Below, piece after piece: positions 1 to 4,755 of a stretch of 7,756 nt of DNA. Both the position numbers and the translations under genes were made by a program. Position 1 is the stretch's first letter, and each line of letters begins with the position of its first letter. Origin of the DNA: Phycisphaerales bacterium (GTDB lineage: Bacteria; Planctomycetota; Phycisphaerae; UBA1845); NCBI GenBank assembly GCA_030612785.1, contig JAUWNF010000142.1:1-7756 (forward strand). The letters run 5' to 3'. The notes under the pieces are model-generated. The model had not been told where the DNA came from and searched no databases. It worked only from the letters and a program-made list of their open reading frames with translations.

Positions 1-23
1 CGGCGGCGTATTAACATGAGCGT

Positions 24-28
24 GGAGG
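24..28 (+). promoter_or_regulatory. ribosome binding site of the histidine kinase
   Basis: The sequence GGAGG ends six bases before the ATG at 35. It is a near-perfect Shine-Dalgarno and is the main reason for choosing 35 over the in-frame ATG at 98 or the out-of-frame ATG at 16, neither of which has a comparable site at proper distance. Bases 1-23 carry stop codons (TAA at 12, TGA at 17) that may end an upstream gene, but too little is present to say. Confidence 0.7.
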
Positions 29-34
29 CCCAGA

Positions 35-1819
35 ATGGCCGGCTCGCAGGCAAACAGAGATTGCTCAGACGCGCCCGTCCCCGGGGGGGGCTGCGGCATG
101 CGGATTGAGGACAGCGTGAAGCTGTCGCGGGAGATCCTGCATTGGGGCAACCGTGGTCTGCCCAGAACGGATTTCCTGCGTGAAGTCTCGAAGGTGCTTA
201 TGGACTTCACCGGCTGCGACGCGGTGGAGATCCGGCTCAACGACGGCGCGTTGCACTACCGTTGGGAGGCTGCGCGGCGTCCAGGAAGCGCGAGTCGGTT
301 TGAACCACTGCGGTGGACACTCGACGACGCCGGGACGGTGATCCCCGCGTCCCAGGATAGCTCCGACTTGGAACGATTGTGTCGGGACGTTGCCTCCCGG
401 CAGTTCGACTCGGCACTACCTTACTTCACCGACAACGGGAGCTTCTGGACCGCCGACACCTGGGGGCCCTTGGACACCGGCACGGCCACCGGCCAGGACG
501 CCGAGGTTGAGAGTCTGTGCATCGGTGGGCACTACCGGTCGCTGGCTTTGCTGCGGTTTGTGGTGGACGATCAGACCATCGGTCTCCTACACCTGAAGAG
601 CCAGCAGCGCGACTACTTCACCGAAGAGGCCGTTGAGCTCTGCGAGGGAGTCGCCCAAACACTCGGGCTGGCGGTGGCGGACCGCCGAGCGGAGGCAGCG
701 CTACGCGAACGGGTCAAGGAATTGACGTGCCTGTACGGCATCGCCCAGATTGTCGAGCAGGTTCCGACCTCATTGAAGGAGATCCTCCAGCGCATTGTAG
801 AGCTTCTTCCTCCTGCATGGCAATATCCGGAGATTACCGCGGCCAGCATCATCCTCGACGAGGATTGCTTCATGACGCCCGGTTTCCGGAAGGCCAGATA
901 CCAACAGTCGGCGGACATCGTCATCGATGGCCGCCGACGAGGCGTTGTTAACGTCGCCTACTTGGAGGAGAAGCCGGAGTTGGCGGCTGGTCCGTTTCTC
1001 GTCGAGGAAGAGAAGTTGATCGATGCCGTGGCCCGAGAGGTGGCTTTGATTGTCGAACGGAAGGAAGCGGCAGAAGAGAAAGCCAAGCTCCAGGGCCAGC
1101 TTATTCACGCGGATCGTCTGGCGACAATCGGACAGTTGGCTGCGGGCGTAGCCCACGAATTGAACGAGCCTCTCGGCAGTATTCTGGGGTTCGCCCAGCT
1201 TGCCAAGAAGTGTCCCAACCTGCCCGAGCAGGCGGAGCAGGATATGGAGAAGATCATCACCGCCTCGCTGTACACGCGGGAGGTGATCAGGAAACTGATG
1301 GTATTTGCCCGACAGATGCCGCCGAAGAAGTCTCAGGTGAATCTGAATCGGGTGGTAGAGGACGGGCTTCACTTCCTGGAGGCTCGGTGGGCGAAAGCAG
1401 GTATCACCGTGGTTCGCAGGCTCGCCCCGCACCTGCCTGACATCACGGCCGATCCGGCACAGCTCAATCAGATCCTCGTCAATCTGGTCGTCAACGCCCT
1501 CCAGGCGATGCCCAGCGGAGGGGCCCTGACCGTGAGCACGCGAGCGAGCGATTCTTCCGTGCTATTCGTCGTGGAGGATACAGGCACCGGGATGAGCGAA
1601 GAGGTACTCGGGAAGGTCTTTCTGCCGTTCTTCACCACGAAAGACGTGGACGAAGGCACGGGGCTGGGCCTGGCGGTGGTACATGGGATCGTCACCGCAC
1701 ACGGTGGTTCGATTGACGTTGCGAGCCGCCCCGGCCAGGGCACGCGGTTTGAAGTCCATCTGCCCCGGATCGAGGCGGAAGAGACTCGGGAGTCTGATCA
1801 AGATGACACCCCCGGTTGA
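35..1819 (+). CDS. cytoplasmic GAF-domain sensor histidine kinase
   Basis: This 594-residue protein is a two-component sensor kinase that should autophosphorylate and pass phosphate to the regulator encoded next. No signal peptide or hydrophobic membrane segment is visible, so it should sense a cytoplasmic cue. Residues about 30-225 look like a GAF domain. Residues about 226-345 look like a second GAF-like domain, starting at RERVKELTCLYGIA. A charged helical linker (about 335-360) follows. The HisKA H-box GVAHELNEP gives phospho-acceptor His374. The HATPase domain shows the N-box around Asn487 (NALQAM), the G1 box DTGTG at 515-519, the F-box FLPFFTTK at 529-536 and the G2 box GTGLGL at 541-546, so all catalytic motifs are intact. 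The ligand is unknown, and the sensor region has only scattered cysteines. The gene overlaps the regulator by 17 nt, which implies translational coupling. The first 21 residues are low complexity and include a run of eight G bases, so the N terminus is the least certain part. Confidence 0.93.
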   Translation: MAGSQANRDCSDAPVPGGGCGMRIEDSVKLSREILHWGNRGLPRTDFLREVSKVLMDFTGCDAVEIRLNDGALHYRWEAARRPGSASRFEPLRWTLDDAGTVIPASQDSSDLERLCRDVASRQFDSALPYFTDNGSFWTADTWGPLDTGTATGQDAEVESLCIGGHYRSLALLRFVVDDQTIGLLHLKSQQRDYFTEEAVELCEGVAQTLGLAVADRRAEAALRERVKELTCLYGIAQIVEQVPTSLKEILQRIVELLPPAWQYPEITAASIILDEDCFMTPGFRKARYQQSADIVIDGRRRGVVNVAYLEEKPELAAGPFLVEEEKLIDAVAREVALIVERKEAAEEKAKLQGQLIHADRLATIGQLAAGVAHELNEPLGSILGFAQLAKKCPNLPEQAEQDMEKIITASLYTREVIRKLMVFARQMPPKKSQVNLNRVVEDGLHFLEARWAKAGITVVRRLAPHLPDITADPAQLNQILVNLVVNALQAMPSGGALTVSTRASDSSVLFVVEDTGTGMSEEVLGKVFLPFFTTKDVDEGTGLGLAVVHGIVTAHGGSIDVASRPGQGTRFEVHLPRIEAEETRESDQDDTPG

Positions 1820-3155
1820 CACGGAATCCATCCTGGTTGTCGATGACGCGCCGGACACTCTGGAGCTGATACGGCGGAACTTGGCTGCGGAGAAGTATCA
1901 AGTTTTCACCGCCCCCGGCGTAGTTGAGGCCATCCGCATTCTGGACAACACGCCAGTGGACCTGGTGATTACCGACCTGAAGATGCCCAAGGTCAGCGGG
2001 CTGGACCTGGTCCGGCACGTTCGGGAGAACTTCGAAGACACCGAAGTCATGATGATCACCGGCTACCCCACGATCGAGGGCGCGGTGACGGCCGTCAAAG
2101 CCGGCTCCCAGGACTACCTCACCAAGCCCTTCACCGATGAGGAGTTGTTGGCGGCCGTAAGGCGCGTTCTCAATACCTTAAAAGCTCGCCGAAACGCACA
2201 GAATGGTCCTGATCAATCGCCACCGGCGCTGCCCGGCCTGATCGGCGAATCCAGGGCCATGCGGGAGGTATACCGGGCAATCGGGAAGGCGGCTTCCACG
2301 AGGGCCACGGTTCTCATTTCGGGTGAGAGCGGCACGGGAAAGGAGTTGGCCGCCAGAGCGATCCACTACAGCAGCCCGCGGGCCTCGGCGCCGTTTGTGC
2401 CGGTCAACTGCGGCTCCATTCCGGAGAACCTGCTGGAGAGCGAACTGTTCGGCCATGTAAAAGGCGCCTTTACCGGCGCCACCGAATCCCGCGCGGGCTT
2501 TTTTCAGACTGCGGATGGCGGAACCATCTTCCTCGACGAGATCAGCAACACCGGCCTGCCCATGCAGGCCAAACTGCTGCGGGTGCTCCAAGATGGACAG
2601 ATTTACATGGTGGGATCGGCGCGCGAACGGGAGGTGGACGTCCGGGTTTTGGCGGCGACGAACAAGGATCTCCGTACGCTGGTCAAGAACGAGGTATTCC
2701 GGGAGGACCTGTACTTCCGCTTGAACGTCATCACGATTGCCATGCCTCCGCTACGCGAGCGCGAAGATGACATCTTACTGCTGGCCTCCCACCTCACCGC
2801 GAAGTTCGCCGAAGAACTGGGCAGACCGGCGCCCCGATTCTCCGACGACGCTTTGCAGACGCTGAGGGACTACCACTGGCCAGGGAACGTGCGAGAGTTG
2901 GAGAACCTTATTCAGCGCGTCGTGGTCATGACTGACCACGAAGTCATTAAGGTGCCGGACCTGCCCTCGATGATGCGTTTCACCGCAGGCCGAGAAGCCG
3001 GGTTGAATCGAACGTTGGCTGAGGTGGAGTCGGAACACATCCGCAATGTCTTGGCCAGTGTGAAGGGCAACAAGACCAGGGCGGCGGAGATACTCGGCAT
3101 CGACCGAAAGACCTTGCGGGAGCGGCTCAAGACTCTTGAGTCCCGGCAAGATTGA
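1803..3155 (+). CDS. sigma-54-dependent response regulator, NtrC family
   Basis: This 450-residue protein is a phosphorylation-controlled activator of sigma-54 RNA polymerase. The receiver domain (about 8-122) has the acidic pair Asp14/Asp15, phospho-acceptor Asp58, Thr86 and Lys108. The AAA+ domain (about 145-375) has Walker A GESGTGK (174-180), the sigma-54 contact loop GAFTGA (221-226), Walker B TIFLDE (241-246) and the arginine-finger region FREDLYFRL (299-307). A Fis-type HTH fills about 405-445, with NKTRAAEILGIDRKTL as its core. Every functional motif is present, so it should be a true sigma-54 activator. I chose ATG 1803 because it starts just before the receiver fold and has GGGAG ten bases upstream. 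A longer in-frame start at 1683 would add 40 unrelated residues lying inside the kinase gene. Its best candidate target is the redox operon starting at 3475; this is inferred from position and possible promoter motifs. Autoregulation is also possible. Confidence 0.95.
   Translation: MTPPVDTESILVVDDAPDTLELIRRNLAAEKYQVFTAPGVVEAIRILDNTPVDLVITDLKMPKVSGLDLVRHVRENFEDTEVMMITGYPTIEGAVTAVKAGSQDYLTKPFTDEELLAAVRRVLNTLKARRNAQNGPDQSPPALPGLIGESRAMREVYRAIGKAASTRATVLISGESGTGKELAARAIHYSSPRASAPFVPVNCGSIPENLLESELFGHVKGAFTGATESRAGFFQTADGGTIFLDEISNTGLPMQAKLLRVLQDGQIYMVGSAREREVDVRVLAATNKDLRTLVKNEVFREDLYFRLNVITIAMPPLREREDDILLLASHLTAKFAEELGRPAPRFSDDALQTLRDYHWPGNVRELENLIQRVVVMTDHEVIKVPDLPSMMRFTAGREAGLNRTLAEVESEHIRNVLASVKGNKTRAAEILGIDRKTLRERLKTLESRQD
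3126..3140 (+). repeat. perfect inverted repeat at the 3' end of the regulator gene
   Basis: CTCAAG and CTTGAG flank a 3-nt spacer (ACT) within the last codons of the response regulator. The left arm is part of GGCTCAAGACTC (3124-3135), which recurs with one mismatch as GGTTCAAGACTC at 3187-3198, just past the stop codon. It could be an RNA hairpin near the 3' end or a protein-binding site. It could also be chance, since coding constraint applies to the first copy. Confidence 0.4.
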
Positions 3156-3165
3156 GCACGTCCTG

Positions 3166-3186
3166 ACCGGGGAGATTCGCCCCGGT
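3166..3186 (+). terminator. possible transcription terminator or mRNA-end hairpin
   Basis: ACCGGGG and CCCCGGT form a perfect 7-bp, GC-rich stem around a 7-nt loop, starting 11 nt after the regulator's stop codon. The position suits a terminator of the kinase-regulator unit. There is no immediate U-tract: the next T-rich bases (ATTTT) come about 17 nt later. It is therefore not a classical intrinsic terminator and may act as a 3' stabilising hairpin or a weak or Rho-assisted stop. Confidence 0.4.
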
Positions 3187-3230
3187 GGTTCAAGACTCCC
3201 CGATTTTCGTCCATCCCGTCAGCCGCCAAG

Positions 3231-3254
3231 CCAACACGCCAACACGCCAACCCG
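3231..3254 (+). repeat. three-copy 8-bp tandem repeat
   Basis: CCAACACG is repeated twice exactly and a third time as CCAACCCG, head to tail. It is non-coding and lies between the regulator and the redox genes. It may be a simple slippage-type repeat. A regularly spaced binding site is possible, but nothing else supports one. Confidence 0.6.
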
Positions 3255-3367
3255 CACGCTGAATGGCGCTATCTCCAGCGTATCTCACTGTCCTTGCATG
3301 ACTTAGGCGCTAGCCAGTTCACGTCTCGCAAGGGTTCGAAACGGCTTACCAGCCCGGCTCCAGACTC

Positions 3368-3383
3368 TGGCACGCCACCTGTA
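3368..3383 (+). promoter_or_regulatory. candidate sigma-54 promoter (perfect -24, imperfect -12)
   Basis: TGGCACG matches the sigma-54 -24 element exactly. At the correct spacing, CTGTA occupies the place of the -12 element TTGCA, with mismatches at the first T and at the conserved C of the GC dinucleotide. Transcription would start near 3394, about 80 nt upstream of the first gene of the redox operon. A sigma-54 activator is encoded immediately upstream, which makes such a promoter expected, but the defective -12 GC keeps confidence low. A second site at 3283-3298 (TCTCACT, four bases, TTGCA) has the opposite fault: a perfect -12 but no GG at -24. Confidence 0.35.
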
Positions 3384-3425
3384 GTAATCGGGTGCAGGCG
3401 TGGGCGTTACTGTCTGTCCGACGGG

Positions 3426-3443
3426 CGGAGACGCTCGTCTCCG
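3426..3443 (+). promoter_or_regulatory. 18-nt near-perfect palindrome upstream of the operon
   Basis: CGGAGACG and CGTCTCCG form 8-bp arms around a 2-nt centre (CT). As RNA this would be a 7-bp stem with a GCTC tetraloop. It ends 17 nt before the ribosome site and 31 nt before the ATG at 3475. It could be a dimeric repressor or activator operator, or a leader hairpin that affects translation or mRNA stability. No U-tract follows, so it is not an intrinsic terminator. Confidence 0.5.
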
Positions 3444-3460
3444 AACGCACAAACGAGAAA

Positions 3461-3466
3461 GGAAGG
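3461..3466 (+). promoter_or_regulatory. ribosome binding site of the Cys4-repeat protein
   Basis: GGAAGG lies eight bases upstream of ATG 3475 and decides the start. An in-frame ATG at 3400 would add 25 residues, but it lacks a site of this quality and would place the 3426 palindrome inside the coding sequence. Confidence 0.65.
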
Positions 3467-3474
3467 TCGCTCGC

Positions 3475-3780
3475 ATGGTGACGACAGAGATAAACGGAAC
3501 GGGAGGTCTTTGTTCGACGTGCAACAACGCCCCGACTTGCTTCTACCGAGCCACAAGGGGACCGGCGCTGTTTTGCGAGCTGTTTGACGATCACACGCCG
3601 TCCCTCGAGCGACCCGGCAGCACGAAGACTCCGTTGTTCGCCGAGTCGTCGGTTGCGCTCCGTGCGACGGAAGAAGAGGGCGACAAGTACTCGGGGTTGT
3701 GCATGAACTGCCGACATCGGGCGACGTGCATGCACCCGAGGCCTACCGGGGGCGTTTGGCACTGCGAAGACTATGACTAG
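3475..3780 (+). CDS. small protein with duplicated Cys4 module, function unknown
   Basis: This 101-residue protein is built from two copies of one module. The first has Cys13, 16, 22 and 34; the second has Cys76, 79, 85 and 97. Both therefore follow C-x2-C-x5-C-x11-C exactly. Each begins Gly-Leu-Cys (GLCSTC and GLCMNC), and each last Cys is followed by an acidic, aromatic patch (CELFDDH and CEDYD). A polar linker of about 35 residues separates them, and no other cysteine is present. Each module should bind one metal site, either zinc or an iron-sulfur cluster; the sequence cannot decide which. I recall similar short GGVWHCE-type proteins in other anaerobes, but no function known for them. It is the first gene of the redox operon, 66 nt before the NuoE-like gene. 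It could be an assembly factor, an electron-transfer or regulatory metal protein, or an accessory subunit; these roles are guesses. No signal peptide is seen. Confidence 0.85.
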   Translation: MVTTEINGTGGLCSTCNNAPTCFYRATRGPALFCELFDDHTPSLERPGSTKTPLFAESSVALRATEEEGDKYSGLCMNCRHRATCMHPRPTGGVWHCEDYD

Positions 3781-3846
3781 TCCACCTGGCGCACCCCAAC
3801 AGGCGCGGGGCGATGAAAACACGGCGGTTCTGCCCAGGAACAGCAA

Positions 3847-4695
3847 ATGAAAACGGACGAAATCCTCGGAATTCTCGACAAGCACGAAGGCGATCGCGGC
3901 GGGCTCATTGCCATCCTTGAGGACATCCAAGCGGAGTATAGCTACTTGCCCGCCGAGGCCCTGAAGGTGGTGGCTGAGCAGACGGGTCGGTCTCTGGTGG
4001 ACATCTACGGGGTGGCCACGTTCTACAAGTCGTTCAGCCTGCAACCCCGCGGCAAGCATCTTTGTTCGGTTTGCGTGGGCACCGCCTGCCATGTCCGCGG
4101 GGCGCCGACGGTCGCGCGAGAGTTCGAGCGGCAACTGGGAATCAGTGCCGGTGAGACAACCCCGGACAGAGAGTTTACGTTAGAAACGGTGAACTGCCTG
4201 GGGGCTTGCGCGCTCGGGCCGGTCGCCGTTATGGACGGCCATTACTTCTCCAACATCAAATCCACACGAGTCAGGCAGATTATCGAAAAGACCCGTGCCG
4301 GGCTCGACGAAGCCGAGGTCAAGGCGGACCTGCGCGATTTTATCCTTACGGTCAGTTGCTCGCGGTGCAACCACAGTCTGATGGATCCGAATCACCTGAT
4401 CGACGGCTCGCCGTCCGTTCGGGTAACGGTGTCCTTCGAGCGTAAGCACGGCTGGTTCAGGCTATCTTCGCTTTACGGTAGTTTCACGGTCGAATCCGAG
4501 TACCCGATCCCCATGGACACCGTGCTGGACTTCTTCTGCCCGCACTGTCACGCGGAGCTCAAAAGCGCCTCCAGTTGCCCGCTTTGCAGCGCGCCGATGG
4601 TCTCCATGATCGTTCGGGGCGGAGGCATGGTCCAGATTTGCGCCCGGCGCGGGTGCAAGGGGCACATGTTGGATCTGGAGGGTGGCGGCCTCTAA
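3847..4695 (+). CDS. NuoE/HydC-like [2Fe-2S] subunit with Cys-rich C-terminal extension
   Basis: Residues 1-160 are a thioredoxin-like [2Fe-2S] protein of the NuoE family, the 24-kDa type subunit that pairs with a NuoF flavoprotein in complex I, NAD-linked hydrogenases and NAD-linked formate dehydrogenases. The cluster ligands are Cys76, Cys81, Cys117 and Cys121 (CVGTAC and CLGAC). The N-terminal helix bundle includes the usual LPAEAL and YGVATFYKSF stretches. Plain NuoE proteins are about 150-170 residues, whereas this one is 282. The extra 120 residues carry CSRC (171-174), CPHC (231-234), CPLC (244-247) and CARRGC (265-270), consistent with two zinc-ribbon-like or other metal sites. I believe such extended NuoE proteins exist in other anaerobes, but the role of the tail is unknown to me. 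The ATG at 3847 has AGGAA six bases upstream. The next gene follows after 60 nt, so the two products probably form one complex. Confidence 0.95.
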   Translation: MKTDEILGILDKHEGDRGGLIAILEDIQAEYSYLPAEALKVVAEQTGRSLVDIYGVATFYKSFSLQPRGKHLCSVCVGTACHVRGAPTVAREFERQLGISAGETTPDREFTLETVNCLGACALGPVAVMDGHYFSNIKSTRVRQIIEKTRAGLDEAEVKADLRDFILTVSCSRCNHSLMDPNHLIDGSPSVRVTVSFERKHGWFRLSSLYGSFTVESEYPIPMDTVLDFFCPHCHAELKSASSCPLCSAPMVSMIVRGGGMVQICARRGCKGHMLDLEGGGL

Positions 4696-4755
4696 GAATT
4701 GTCTGGATTCACCCGCTCGGGCTCGCCGCGAGTCGATCAATAGCAGGACAAGTTC

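Larger units (their letters stand above)
3156..3474 (+). other. 319-nt intergenic control region before the redox operon
   Basis: No credible gene lies here. The frames that are open on either strand lack ribosome sites and recognisable protein motifs. From left to right the stretch holds a stem-loop (3166-3186), the second copy of a 12-nt direct repeat (3187-3198), an 8-bp tandem repeat (3231-3254), a good -12-like half-site at 3283-3298, a good -24-like half-site at 3368-3383, and an 18-nt palindrome (3426-3443) followed by the ribosome site at 3461. It is by far the largest gap in the window and separates the regulatory gene pair from the metabolic genes, so the promoter of the latter is expected here. 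Confidence 0.75.

Noticed and set aside
770..1432. 220-codon open frame on the minus strand
   Set aside because: It is antisense to the kinase's second GAF and HisKA regions, which carry clear family motifs on the + strand.
1683..1802. 40-residue N-terminal extension of the response regulator
   Set aside because: It lies entirely inside the kinase's ATPase-domain coding sequence, and receiver domains start directly at the later Met. ATG 1803 has a suitable ribosome site.
3292..3333. Inverted repeat CCTTGC / GCAAGG with a 30-nt spacer
   Set aside because: Six-base arms at this distance are expected by chance, and the arms do not extend.
3400..3474. 25-residue N-terminal extension of the Cys4 protein
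   Set aside because: The GGAAGG site points to ATG 3475, and the extension would translate the palindrome at 3426-3443.
3294..3587. 97-codon + strand open frame overlapping the intergenic region
   Set aside because: It runs through the promoter region and out of frame into the Cys4 gene, with low-complexity Arg/Ser-rich translation and no ribosome site.
3346..4134. 262-codon open frame on the minus strand spanning the intergenic region, the Cys4 gene and the NuoE start
   Set aside because: It is antisense to two genes with good ribosome sites and conserved cysteine patterns, and its translation is arginine-rich with no domain character.
4696..4755. Possible hairpin CTCG-CCG-CGAG between the NuoE-like gene and the fusion gene
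   Set aside because: The stem is only four base pairs, there is no T-tract, and the flanking genes look co-transcribed; it is not distinguishable from chance in GC-rich DNA.
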